From Polyangium sp. 15x6 (lineage in GTDB: Bacteria; Myxococcota_A; Polyangia; Polyangiales; Polyangiaceae), in contig NZ_JASBQE010000024.1 of NCBI RefSeq assembly GCF_029960785.1, positions 62,001 through 126,000 of the forward strand: DNA of 64,000 nucleotides, read 5' to 3'. Position numbers and translations under genes: made by a program. The notes beneath the pieces are model-generated. The model was not told where the DNA came from and searched no databases. It saw nothing but the letters and a program-made list of their open reading frames with translations. Of this stretch, positions 34,734 through 43,050 are shown piece by piece; position 1 is the first letter of the stretch, and the number at the start of each line of letters is the position of its first letter.

Positions 34734-35738
34734 GTGCACCCAGCCCCTGGAGAAGCGTGGTACCATCTTGCCCGAGGGTCCATTTTGCGCCGGTTTCACT
34801 CTCAGGCAGCCTGCGTGGGGATCGCCTTGCTCGCTGGTACCTCGTGGCCGACGCGTGTGTGGGCGGACGAACCTCCCACGGCCGAAGAGCTGAAGGAGGC
34901 GCGGGAGCGGTTCACGCGAGGGCGAAAGCTCGAAGACGAGGGCAAGTTCGCCGAGGCGCTCGCGCTGTTCCAGGAAGTGGGTCAGGTGAAGATGACCCCG
35001 CAGGTGCGCTTCCACATCGCGCTCTGCCTGGAGCACACCGGGAAGCTGGTCGACGCGCTGGAGACGTTCCGGCTCGCCGCGCGCGAAGCGACGTCGACCG
35101 CGCCAAACGTGGTGGCCGAAGCGAACCAGCACATCGATACGCTCGAAAAACGTGTGCCGACCCTGACGGTCCTGGTCGCGAAGAGTCGTCCCGGGGACGC
35201 GATCTCGCTGGACGGGCGGCCGGTGACCGCGGGCTCCGCGCTTCGCGTGGATCCAGGGGAGTACACGCTCACGTTGAAGCGGGACGGCGCGATCGCGAGC
35301 GAGCAACGCATCACGCTGGAAGAGCGCAAGAGCCTGCGGGTGGAGCTGGAGGCGACACCAGGCGGCGAGGGCGGTGGGGCCGCGCCCTTCTCGCTTCAAC
35401 GAACGCTCGGCTGGACAGCGGTCGGCGTCTCGGCGGCGTCGCTCGTGACGATGGGCGTGTTCATCGGGCTGCGCGGGGATCGGCTGTCGAAGGTCGAGGC
35501 CGCTTGTCCGACGCTCACGAACTGCGATCCATCGGTCGCGCCGATCGCGAACGAAGGCGCGACGTACGCGACGCTGGTGAACGTGTTCGCCGGGCTCTCA
35601 GGGGCGGCAGCCGTCGCCGGCGTCGTGCTCTTGTTCACGGCGCCCGCGCCCGCCGCGAGCGCGCCACGCGCGGGCGTGCGCTTGAATCCCGTCTTCGCTC
35701 CGGGGGTCGGATTTTTATCGGTCGAAGGGAGGTTCTGA
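34734..35738 (+). CDS. TPR protein with PEGA-like domain and C-terminal membrane helices
   Basis: This 334-aa protein starts at GTG 34734, eight bases after the kinase stop, with TGAGG as ribosome site. A signal-like segment (about 22-44) ends VWADE. The mature part opens with TPR-type helices (EELKEARERFTRGRKLEDEG, FAEALALFQEVGQV, RFHIALCLEHTGKLVDALE; about 50-140). A PEGA-like beta unit follows (ISLDGRPVTAGSALRVDPGEYTL, split for reading, about 160-215). Two hydrophobic helices flank a Cys-containing loop (about 225-315). Such TPR-PEGA proteins are frequently encoded next to Ser/Thr kinases in myxobacteria, and this one is coupled to both the kinase and the following lipoprotein. Confidence 0.8.
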   Translation: MHPAPGEAWYHLARGSILRRFHSQAACVGIALLAGTSWPTRVWADEPPTAEELKEARERFTRGRKLEDEGKFAEALALFQEVGQVKMTPQVRFHIALCLEHTGKLVDALETFRLAAREATSTAPNVVAEANQHIDTLEKRVPTLTVLVAKSRPGDAISLDGRPVTAGSALRVDPGEYTLTLKRDGAIASEQRITLEERKSLRVELEATPGGEGGGAAPFSLQRTLGWTAVGVSAASLVTMGVFIGLRGDRLSKVEAACPTLTNCDPSVAPIANEGATYATLVNVFAGLSGAAAVAGVVLLFTAPAPAASAPRAGVRLNPVFAPGVGFLSVEGRF

Positions 35739-36109
35739 TGCTGCGAACGAGCCGCGAGCGCTCTCCGTTTTCGTTCTTCTGCTGTCTGCTCCTCGGCATC
35801 TCTGCGTGCACGTTTCCGGCGATCGATTACGACGAGCCGGGCGAGGCCGCGAGCATCGCATGCGCGGCCACGCCCAAATGCGCGAGCGACGTCGAGTCTT
35901 GCTCGAAGCAGGCCTATGGGGACCGAAGCATGTGCATGTCCCAGTGCGGGAAATCCGGGCCGATGAACTTGAACCCGGATTGCAATTCGTGCGAATCCGC
36001 ACATGAGACGGCCATGAACATCTGCGTCGCAGAATGCGAGTCGTGCAACGCGGCCGATGGCTGCCCGAACGCGACCGACAGCTGCCGCGCCCTGCTCGGC
36101 CTCCCCTGA
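35738..36109 (+). CDS. Small Cys-rich lipoprotein
   Basis: This 123-aa protein begins at an ATG that overlaps the previous stop (TGATG), so it is translationally coupled. The signal MLRTSRERSPFSFFCCLLLG ends in lipobox GISAC. The mature part has about 14 Cys (CAATPKCASDVESCSKQ, MCMSQCGKSG, CNSCESAHE, CVAECESC, CPNATDSC), a spacing typical of disulfide-rich secreted proteins. No family was recognised. The 3' end is followed after ~17 bp by the palindromic element copy B. Confidence 0.8.
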   Translation: MLRTSRERSPFSFFCCLLLGISACTFPAIDYDEPGEAASIACAATPKCASDVESCSKQAYGDRSMCMSQCGKSGPMNLNPDCNSCESAHETAMNICVAECESCNAADGCPNATDSCRALLGLP

Positions 36110-36125
36110 CGCGCGCTGTCTTCTC

Positions 36126-36442
36126 GGGCCGCCGCGCCGGGGCGCTGCCCCGGACCCCGCGGGGGCTGTCCGCCCCTCGACCCGGACCAGGGCAAGCCCT
36201 GGACTCGGGGTGGAAGAACTGCGCTCCGCGCAGTTCTTCCAACGGGCCCGTGACAAGACCAGGGACAGCGTTGCCAGTCACGGCGGTCTTGGTTGGCAGG
36301 GTCGTAGCTGGTCTTGCCTCGGCCTGTTCGATGAACTGCGCATCGCGCAGTTCATCGAACACGAGTCCAGCGCTTGCGCTGGTCCGGGTCCAGGGGCGGA
36401 TAGCCCCGGTGGGGCCTGGGGCGAAGCCCCAGCGCAGCGGCG
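36126..36442. repeat. Palindromic intergenic element, copy B (inverted relative to A)
   Basis: This ~315-bp element is nearly the reverse complement of copy A over its whole length. It carries the same internal hairpins in mirrored order: the GGAAGAACTGCGC-type at 36212-36240 and the CGATGAACTGCGC-type at 36329-36357. The outer arms are again inverted repeats of one another. The two copies differ mainly in the central spacer and in compensating changes inside stems; for example CCAGCGCAAGCGCTGG in A reads CCAGGGCAAGCCCTGG in one arm of B, which keeps the pairing. It also lies between convergent genes (stops at 36109 and 36717). Confidence 0.85.
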
Positions 36443-36661
36443 ACGGCTTCGGTGACGAGCGCGCCAACCACGTGTGACAGCCGTGTGTCAATCCTTTTTT
36501 CCGTGCGCCCATTGAGCGGTTTCGTCCGGAATGAAATATACTGGTCACGAGAAAGACCAGTAGACCGGAAATATCCTGCAATGAACGGTTTGGCAGGGAT
36601 GGTCGCGGTAATGACCACACGTTGAAATACCGGATTCGTGCAGTAGGGGCTGAAAAGAAGA
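36443..36661. other. Gene-free, lower-GC spacer
   Basis: No convincing gene was found here. The stretch is clearly less GC-rich than the rest of the window (for example AATGAAATATACTGGTCACG near 36530). It contains a small hairpin CTGGTC-N8-GACCAG at 36541-36560. Short frames crossing it start inside or run through element B and have no protein-like composition. It may be a remnant of insertion next to element B or a plain 3' spacer. Confidence 0.5.
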
Positions 36662-36693
36662 GAGCCCCGACGTGCACGGGCACGCCGGGGCTC
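36662..36693 (-). terminator. Rho-independent-like terminator of the Ton operon
   Basis: A GAGCCCCG stem pairs with CGGGGCTC (loop of ~16 nt with partial pairing). On the minus strand the hairpin is followed by TCTTCTTTTC. It lies 24 bases beyond the stop of the last exbD gene and so fits the end of the exbD-exbD-exbB-tonB transcript. Confidence 0.7.
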
Positions 36694-36716
36694 TTCGCGA
36701 ACTGCACGAAGACGCT

Positions 36717-37166
36717 TTACTTCTTCTCTTCCTCATCGGGGGGCGTCGTCATCATGCCGAGCACCTTCGCGCCGGCTTGCTTGGCCCCGTCGAGCGCGGT
36801 GATCAGGCGCGCGTAGTTCGCTTTGTCGTCGGCGATGAAGAAGACGATCTTGTCGTCCTCTTTCCGCCGCTCGAGCTTCCCCTTCAGCTTGTCGACGTAT
36901 TCTTCGTTCGTGACCTTGTCGAAGTTGATCCGGAAATCACCTTCGGTCCCGATACGAACCACGAGCTGATCGGGCGGCACTTCCGTGACCGTCTCGACCT
37001 TCTCCGTCTCCGGCACGCGCACGTCGATGTTCTTCTCGAGCAGCGGCGTGACGACCATGAAGATGATCAACATCACGAGCACGACGTCGATGAGGGGCGT
37101 GACGTTGATGTCCGAGTTCGGCGGATTGGCGGGTTTGATCGCCACCCTTCTCGTCTTTCTGCTCAT
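36717..37166 (-). CDS. exbD: ExbD/TolR-family biopolymer transport protein (second copy)
   Basis: This 149-aa protein has a short cytoplasmic N-terminus and one membrane helix (about 22-42). The helix carries the conserved Asp: INVTPLIDVVLVMLIIFMVV, with Asp near residue 26 in PLID, the proton-path residue of ExbD/TolR. A periplasmic domain (about 45-149) has the pattern VVRIGTEGDFRINFD and ADDKANYARLITALDGAKQAG. The C-terminal tail is Glu/Lys-rich. It is the last gene of the Ton operon, 20 bp after the first exbD gene. Two ExbD copies beside one ExbB are common in delta-proteobacterial and myxobacterial Ton/Tol-like modules and probably act as a heterodimer. Confidence 0.92.
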   Translation of the reverse strand: MSRKTRRVAIKPANPPNSDINVTPLIDVVLVMLIIFMVVTPLLEKNIDVRVPETEKVETVTEVPPDQLVVRIGTEGDFRINFDKVTNEEYVDKLKGKLERRKEDDKIVFFIADDKANYARLITALDGAKQAGAKVLGMMTTPPDEEEKK

Positions 37167-37186
37167 CTCGTTCGGCTCCGCTGGCT

Positions 37187-37600
37187 CTACTTCTGCTCTT
37201 CAACGCCGAGGGCCACGCTCTTCGCGCCTGCCTTCCGCGACATCTCCATGACCTCGCGCACGTCGCCCACGGTCAGCGAGTCGTCGCCCTTGAGTAGGAT
37301 CTTCCTCCCCGGCTTCTCCTCGAGGACCACCTTCAGCGCAGGCGAAAAGCCCTCTTTGTCGTACTCGCTGCTCTCGATGAAGATGTGCTTGTCCTTCGTG
37401 ACCGAGAGGATGATCGGATCGCTTTCCTTGTTTTCCTCGTCGATCGACTTGGACTGGGGCAGCTTCACGTCCTTGCCACGCTGGAGCATGGGCGTGATGA
37501 CCATGAAGATGATCAGAAGAACGAGCACGACGTCGACGAGCGGCGTGACGTTGATGTCGTTCTTTACGCTGCCCTTCTTCGGGCCGACTGCCATTCCCAT
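37187..37600 (-). CDS. exbD: ExbD/TolR-family biopolymer transport protein (first copy)
   Basis: This 137-aa protein has a membrane helix with INVTPLVDVVLVLLIIFMVI (conserved Asp in PLVD). A periplasmic domain contains SKSIDEENKESDPIILSVTK and GRKILLKGDDSLTVGDVREV. It is similar to, but clearly different from, the second copy downstream, so the pair is old or functionally split rather than a recent duplication. It starts 87 bp after the exbB stop. Together with ExbB it should form the proton-driven motor that energises TonB. Confidence 0.92.
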   Translation of the reverse strand: MGMAVGPKKGSVKNDINVTPLVDVVLVLLIIFMVITPMLQRGKDVKLPQSKSIDEENKESDPIILSVTKDKHIFIESSEYDKEGFSPALKVVLEEKPGRKILLKGDDSLTVGDVREVMEMSRKAGAKSVALGVEEQK

Positions 37601-37687
37601 GAGAACACCTACTCCCTCTCAGGGGCGCCCTCGCTGGACCCGCGCGCGCCCCGAGAGGCGCGCCCATTTCCGCGAGGGCGGGCTTTT

Positions 37688-38401
37688 CTAGGCCGCGGCC
37701 TCGCTCTCCTCGCCCTCTTCTTCCTCCTCCTCGCGCGGCCCCTCGGCGAGGCGACGCGCCACGAGATCGAGGAACTCGTTCGAGGACTCGGAGATGTCGA
37801 CCGCGCGCGCGTCGACCCAGCCGGCGAGGAAGTTGAAGGCCATGACGGCCGGAATCGCGACGAGGAGGCCGAAGGCCGTCGTGATGAGCGCTTCGGCGAT
37901 ACCGGCGGAGACCGTCCCGAGACCGCCGGAGCCGCTCGCGGCCATCTTTTCGAAGGCCGTGACGATACCCATGACGGTACCGAGCAGACCGACGAACGGT
38001 GCTGTCGAGCCGACCGTCGCCAGCCAGCCGTGGCCACGCTTCAGGACCGCGAGCTCGCGGGCCTGCTGACGCTCGAGGGCGCGCGCGACGGACTCGAAGC
38101 AGAGGTCCTTGTCGCCGTGAACCGAGCCCTTGTAGGCCACGAGGCCCGCGCGAATCGTGCGACCGAGGTAGCCGATGTCCTTGCCGAACTTCGCGTCCGC
38201 AGCGCTGTCGAGATCGCCGTTCGCCAGGAGGGAGGCCATCTTCGCCGCGAACACCTTCGAGTCGGACATCGACTTGAACGACATCACGAGCCTCTCGCCC
38301 AGGACGAGGAGCGACGTGAGGCTCATGACGCCCATCACGATCACGACCAGGCGGGCAAAAAGCCCCATTTCACGCCAAAGTCCACTCAGTGAAAAATCCA
38401 T
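37688..38401 (-). CDS. exbB: ExbB/TolQ/MotA-family proton channel protein
   Basis: This 237-aa protein has three membrane helices: the first at about 13-35 (ARLVVIVMGVMSLTSLLVLG), the second and third at about 130-155 and 170-195. They carry the family signature VGSTAPFVGLLGTVMGIVTAF and GIAEALITTAFGLLVAIPAV, with the conserved Thr/Ala positions of the ion path. The C-terminal tail is acidic (EEEEEEGEES). Gene order is tonB, exbB, exbD, exbD. It supplies the pentameric channel of the Ton motor in the inner membrane. The 123-bp gap from tonB might hold a separate promoter. Confidence 0.93.
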   Translation of the reverse strand: MDFSLSGLWREMGLFARLVVIVMGVMSLTSLLVLGERLVMSFKSMSDSKVFAAKMASLLANGDLDSAADAKFGKDIGYLGRTIRAGLVAYKGSVHGDKDLCFESVARALERQQARELAVLKRGHGWLATVGSTAPFVGLLGTVMGIVTAFEKMAASGSGGLGTVSAGIAEALITTAFGLLVAIPAVMAFNFLAGWVDARAVDISESSNEFLDLVARRLAEGPREEEEEEGEESEAAA

Positions 38402-38524
38402 GGTTTCGGTCGCGCCTCCCTCGCGCGCTCAATTTCGATGTCGGCAGTAACCGCTCGAACAGACGATTACATACCGAACGAACTTTCCTGGGCCAGATGT
38501 CCTATCAAGCGGGTTGCATGGACC

Positions 38525-39280
38525 TTAGTCCAGCTTGAAGCGGAAGTTGTACGTGTAGCTCACCCGCGCGGGCTTGCCGTTGAACATGATTGGAGTCCCG
38601 CGATGCCGTGCCAGGCCGGCGAGCACCGACTCATTCAGGTGCGGCAGGCCCTTGATGATGCTGCAGCCCTCGAGCGAGCCGCTCTCGGTGATGGTGCAGC
38701 GCACGATCATCAGACCCTCGACGCGGGCGGCGCGGGCCGCCTGTGTGTAAAAGGAGCTCACACTCGGCTGCGAGGGCCGGGTCATACCCGCGCCGAACGG
38801 GATCGTCACGTTCTGCGGAGGCGGAGGAGGCGGCGGCGGATTGCCGAGCACGCCACCGACCACGCCACCGACCACGCCACCGGGAACGCCGCCCGGCACG
38901 CCGCCGGGAACGCCACCCTCCTCGCCCTCGCCCTCCGGTTCTTCGGCGGGCTCGGGATCCTTCTCCGGTGGCTTCTCGTCCGGTTTTGGCTCCTCTTTGG
39001 TCTCGACGATCGTCTCCGGCTTTTTCACCGGCTTCGGTTTCTCGATCGGCTTGACTTTCTTTCCACCCGCAGGGGGCGGCGGAGGCGGAGGAGGCGGCGG
39101 TGGTGGCGGGGCTGCCGCCATGAACGTCACCTCCGGGAGATCCACCTTCTTCTCCACGGGTCTCGTCGTGATGTACAGGACGAGCGCGAAGATGAGGGCG
39201 TGAACCACCACCGACAGCACGGCGCCCGTGCCGAGGCGGCTCTTGGGAATGTTGTCGCGGCCTAGAACCGAGTCGAACAT
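38525..39280 (-). CDS. tonB: TonB-family energy transducer
   Basis: This 251-aa protein has an N-terminal helix (about 17-38, GTGAVLSVVVHALIFALVLY; the His in it is conserved in TonB). Two poly-Pro blocks are present (13 and 8 Pro). A Lys-Pro then Glu-Pro spacer spans the periplasm (PIEKPKPVKKPE, DEKPPEKDPEPAEEPEGEGE), followed by a VPGG/VVGG repeat (about 143-166). The C-terminal TonB domain (about 185-251) has VEGLMIVRCTITESGSLEGC and ends with the YTYNFRFKLD strand. The divergently encoded receptor is the likely partner. TonB genes beside ExbB/ExbD are the classical arrangement. Confidence 0.92.
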   Translation of the reverse strand: MFDSVLGRDNIPKSRLGTGAVLSVVVHALIFALVLYITTRPVEKKVDLPEVTFMAAAPPPPPPPPPPPPPAGGKKVKPIEKPKPVKKPETIVETKEEPKPDEKPPEKDPEPAEEPEGEGEEGGVPGGVPGGVPGGVVGGVVGGVLGNPPPPPPPPQNVTIPFGAGMTRPSQPSVSSFYTQAARAARVEGLMIVRCTITESGSLEGCSIIKGLPHLNESVLAGLARHRGTPIMFNGKPARVSYTYNFRFKLD

Positions 39281-39724
39281 GAGCCTTGAGCCCTAGTAGT
39301 CGAAATCGTCTGCCGGCGCGAGCCAAAGAAGAGGGCACCCCGCACAAATTGCGGTTGGGGGGGAAACGAATTCTAGAGAGCCCCCCCAGCCCGGGTCCGG
39401 GCATGGGTGGTTCCGGGTCCTTCCCACTTCCGGACGCCCCCCGAACGGGGGTGGGTTCGTAAAAGAGGGACCAACCGAGGGACCAACCGAGGGACCAACC
39501 CGCGGGTGCGTCAGGCCCGACGGGTATGTCGGAGGCGCGCGACGGGCCGCGTCAGGGTGCGTCCGGGAACGTCGACGCGGAGGGGCTCGACGGGGGGTGT
39601 GTCCGGGCGTGTCTCAGAAAGAGTTACGCGGAGCCCGCAGAAAGTGTTGTTGACGGTCACGGAACATGAGTATAGTCGGCCGCCTTTTCGACACTTGGCC
39701 CACTTCTGGAGGGATGGAGGGCTC
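39281..39724. promoter_or_regulatory. Divergent intergenic region between tonB and the receptor gene
   Basis: This 444-bp non-coding stretch should hold both divergent promoters. A sigma-70-like candidate for the receptor is TTGACG at 39650-39655 and TATAGT at 39671-39676, with 15 bp spacing (short but plausible). It is followed by GGAGGG ahead of the receptor start. A run of three perfect 12-bp direct repeats lies at 39465-39500. The receptor frame is open through much of the region, but the translation is Arg/Gly/Thr-rich and carries no signal peptide, so it is not coding. Confidence 0.5.
39465..39500. repeat. Three perfect 12-bp direct repeats upstream of the receptor
   Basis: GAGGGACCAACC is repeated exactly three times head to tail, followed by CGCGGG. 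It lies ~150 bp upstream of the candidate promoter, where it could be a regulator site array; no family site was recognised. Confidence 0.8.
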
Positions 39725-42700
39725 GTGATACTCAGAGACAGACTAGGCCTATTGGCCGCGATTGTGCCGTCAGTCGTCATGGTCGCCGGCTCGGCGTATG
39801 CAGCCGACGGCGTGATCACCGGCCAGGTGCGTAACGCGGCCACGAAAGCACCCGTTGCGGACGTCGTCATCACGGTGACGTCCCCCGCGCTGCAGGGTGA
39901 GCAGATCGTCGTGACGGATGCGGGCGGTAACTTCCGCATTCCGCAGCTGGCCCCCGGTGAGGGCTATACCGTCCGCGCAGACAAGGAGCAGTACAAGCCC
40001 TTCTCGCGCGGCGGCATCAAGCTCACCAGCGGCTCGACGATCCGCGTCAACCTGGAGCTTCTGCCGGAGAACATCCAGACGGGCGAAGAGATCGTCGTCG
40101 TCGGCAAGCCGCCGGTCATCGACGTCGGATCCTCGCGCGTCGCGGTTACCATCGACAGCGAGTTCACGCGTCGCGTGGCCGTGAACCCCCCTGCCGCCAA
40201 GGGCGGCGCGACGCGCTCCTTCGAGAGCCTCGCGGCCGTCGCGCCCGGCACCAACGCCGACACGTACGGCGTGTCCGTGAACGGCACGTCGTCGCCCGAG
40301 AACGGCTTCATCATCGACGGCGTCTCCGCGAACGACCCGGCGTTCGGCATCCTCGCGGTGCCGCTCTCGGCCGAGTTCGTGAAGGAGGTCAACGTCATCA
40401 CGGCCGGCTACCTGCCGGAGTACGGCCGCAGCATCGGCGGCGTCATGGACGTCGTCACGAAGAGCGGTTCGAACGAGTTCCATGGCTCCGTGTTCGGGGC
40501 GATCACGCCCGGCGCGTTCGAGGGACAGCGTACGCTGATCCCGCGCGCGGGACAGACGATCAACACGAATCCGACGCTCGGCTCGGTCCGTGACTTCGGC
40601 TTCGAGATCGGCGGCCCGATCGTGAAGGACAAGCTCTGGTTCTTCGCGGGCTTCAGCGTGGCGCTGCAGCGCTACCGCCTCGAGCGCGTCCTCTCCCGCC
40701 TCAATCACACCTACGAGGATCGGACGATGCCCGATCCGATGAACCCGAACGGTCCCCCGATCGCGGGCCAGGACGGCATCAACGACACGGCGGTCCCCGT
40801 GCTCGACGAGTCGACCGGCTACCAGACGGCGACACCGCTCCGGGGCATCCCGCCGCAGACCTACTACGCCGATCAGCAGATTATGCAGTACATCGGCAAG
40901 CTGACCTGGAACATCAACCAGGACCACAACATCAGCGTGACGGTGTTCGGCGCTCCGTCGAACTCCGGCGGCAACGGCACGTACGGCTTCGACGCGCAGG
41001 ACGGCGGCATCGGCGTCGGGAACCTGGTCGGCACGTACGACTCGCTCGGTCAGACGGTCGACATGTTCAACAACAGCGTCGTCATCAAGAGCTCGTCGGC
41101 GTTCGCGAACAAGAAGTTCCTCATCGATGCGACCCTCGGCTGGGTCTACAACAGCGTCGCGATCGGCGCGGCGGACGGCTCGAACGTCGACGACCTCAAC
41201 GACCCCACGAAGCTCGCCTACATGCCGGGCATGACGTGGCGTCGTACGTCGAACCCCGGCCTCCACCCGATCACCGACTTCGAGACGCTCCCGCAGTCGG
41301 CCATCGACGACTGCAACCAGGGCGGCGCGCAGTTCGCGGCGATCAACTGCCCGGTGGCGACGTACCGCACCGGCGGCCCCGGCCAGATCAACATCGCCAC
41401 GAGCCACCGCTACCAGGGCCGCGTGATCGCGACGGCGCTGCTCAACGCGCTCGGCCAGCACGTCATCAAGGCCGGCGTCGACTTCGAGATCCTGAACTAC
41501 ACGAACAGGAAGGCCTTCGGCGGCGGCGTGTTCTTCCGCGAGAGCACGAACGGCAACAACGTGGCGGACTTCCGTCGCTATGGCTTCCTCCAGTCGCCCG
41601 ACAACGTCGTCAACCTCGACGTCTTCGAGGCGAACTCGACCTCGACGACGATCGGCGGCTTCATTCAGGATTCGTGGAACATCCTCGACCGCGTCACGGT
41701 GAACCTCGGCGTTCGTTACGACGCGCAGATGGTGACGGGCAACGACGGCAACATCGGCATCGCGCTGCCGAACCAGTGGTCGCCGCGCATCGGCGCGATC
41801 TGGGATCCGACCCGCGAGGGCCGGGCCAAGATCACGGCGAACTTCGCCCGGTTCTACCAGGCGATCACGCTGAACATGGTCGATCGCTCGTTCCCGGGTG
41901 AGCTCGGTCTCCAGAAGAACCGCTCGCTCAACTACCCGAACGGCAATCCGCCCAAGAGCGGCGTCTGCAACCCGCTCGACCCGCTGCAGGCGCGTGGCCC
42001 CGAGTGCAACAGCATCGACAACCTGATCACGGTCAGCGGCCCGACGCCGTACGATCCGAACCTCAAGTACCTCATCACCGGCTCGGATCGCGTCCCGGTC
42101 GATCCGGATCTCAAGCCGCAGTCGTCGGATCAGATCGTCATCGGCGGCGAGTACGAGATCATCACGGACTCGCGCATCGGCGGCGCCTACACGCGCCAGT
42201 GGCTGAACTACGCGATGGAGGACATGAGTCGCGACGAGGCGACGACGTACTTCATCGGAAACCCGGGGTACGGCATCGCGAAGGACTTCCCCAAGGCCAC
42301 GCGCGACTACGACTCCTTCATGGTGTACTTCCAGAAGGCCTTCTCGAACCAGTGGCTCGCGCAGGTCAACTACACCATCTCGTGGAACCGCGGTAACCTC
42401 GCGGGTCTGTTCCGGCCGGAGACGGGCCAGCTCGATCCGAACATCAACTCGGACTTCGACCTGGTCTCGATCCTCGCGAACCGGACCGGCGATCTGCCCG
42501 GTGACCGTCGCCACGTGATCAAGTTGTTCGGCGCCAAGGAGTTCCAGCTCCCGGCGAACGTCACGATCAACCTCGGCCTCGGCTACCTCGGCCGCAGCGG
42601 CACGCCGCTGAACGTCCTCGGCTCGCACGTCCAGTACGGCGACTCCGAGGTGTTCATCCTGCCCCGCGGCGCCGGCGGTCGTACGCCCTGGCTCCACAGC

Positions 42701-43024
42701 ATCGATACGAACGTCACGTTCGGCTACCGGTTCTCGAAGGACAGCACGCTCACGGTCGGCGTGGACGTCTTCAACCTGTTCAACTTCCAGCAGGCCACGG
42801 GCTTCGACCAGCGCTACACCCTGGCGGACGTCTTGCCGGTCGAGAACGGGAGCGAGGCGAACCTCTTCGGCAAGAAGGGTGAGGCGCCGACGGACACGAG
42901 CAAGAAGCTGCTCTACGCCGATGGCTCGGACTTCGATGCCAAGGACGTCAACCCCAACTGGAAGAACCCGACCGGTTATCAGACGCCGCGGCAGATCCGC
43001 ATCAACGCGCGCGTGACCTTCTGA
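39725..43024 (+). CDS. TonB-dependent outer-membrane receptor with carboxypeptidase-regulatory-like N-domain
   Basis: This 1099-aa protein has start GTG 39725, backed by GGAGGG upstream and by the signal peptide that begins there (ILRDRLGLLAAIVPSVVMVA, cleavage near AYA-AD). Residues ~35-110 form a CarboxypepD_reg/Ig-like extension (ITGQVRNAATKAPVADVVIT). A TonB-box-like EEIVVVG follows, then the plug (about 150-330: GVSVNGTSSPENGFIIDGVS, then MDVVTKSGSNEFHGSVFGAI). The rest is a large beta-barrel ending in the canonical Phe (RINARVTF). The size and extended N-domain match the Bacteroidetes/myxobacterial Oar type. Substrate is unknown. The following lipoprotein starts within 30 bp. Confidence 0.93.
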   Translation: MILRDRLGLLAAIVPSVVMVAGSAYAADGVITGQVRNAATKAPVADVVITVTSPALQGEQIVVTDAGGNFRIPQLAPGEGYTVRADKEQYKPFSRGGIKLTSGSTIRVNLELLPENIQTGEEIVVVGKPPVIDVGSSRVAVTIDSEFTRRVAVNPPAAKGGATRSFESLAAVAPGTNADTYGVSVNGTSSPENGFIIDGVSANDPAFGILAVPLSAEFVKEVNVITAGYLPEYGRSIGGVMDVVTKSGSNEFHGSVFGAITPGAFEGQRTLIPRAGQTINTNPTLGSVRDFGFEIGGPIVKDKLWFFAGFSVALQRYRLERVLSRLNHTYEDRTMPDPMNPNGPPIAGQDGINDTAVPVLDESTGYQTATPLRGIPPQTYYADQQIMQYIGKLTWNINQDHNISVTVFGAPSNSGGNGTYGFDAQDGGIGVGNLVGTYDSLGQTVDMFNNSVVIKSSSAFANKKFLIDATLGWVYNSVAIGAADGSNVDDLNDPTKLAYMPGMTWRRTSNPGLHPITDFETLPQSAIDDCNQGGAQFAAINCPVATYRTGGPGQINIATSHRYQGRVIATALLNALGQHVIKAGVDFEILNYTNRKAFGGGVFFRESTNGNNVADFRRYGFLQSPDNVVNLDVFEANSTSTTIGGFIQDSWNILDRVTVNLGVRYDAQMVTGNDGNIGIALPNQWSPRIGAIWDPTREGRAKITANFARFYQAITLNMVDRSFPGELGLQKNRSLNYPNGNPPKSGVCNPLDPLQARGPECNSIDNLITVSGPTPYDPNLKYLITGSDRVPVDPDLKPQSSDQIVIGGEYEIITDSRIGGAYTRQWLNYAMEDMSRDEATTYFIGNPGYGIAKDFPKATRDYDSFMVYFQKAFSNQWLAQVNYTISWNRGNLAGLFRPETGQLDPNINSDFDLVSILANRTGDLPGDRRHVIKLFGAKEFQLPANVTINLGLGYLGRSGTPLNVLGSHVQYGDSEVFILPRGAGGRTPWLHSIDTNVTFGYRFSKDSTLTVGVDVFNLFNFQQATGFDQRYTLADVLPVENGSEANLFGKKGEAPTDTSKKLLYADGSDFDAKDVNPNWKNPTGYQTPRQIRINARVTF

Positions 43025-43050
43025 TGGTTGGACGGGAAAGGAAGCTCACC

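Noticed and set aside
36352-36618. 88-aa minus-strand frame starting in the spacer next to element B
   Set aside because: It runs from the low-GC spacer into element B, has no ribosome site and its last third is only element sequence.
39407-39724. N-terminal extension of the TonB-dependent receptor (106 residues)
   Set aside because: The translation is Arg/Thr/Gly-rich and contains the 12-bp repeat as GTNR units; the signal peptide and a good ribosome site define the start at GTG 39725.
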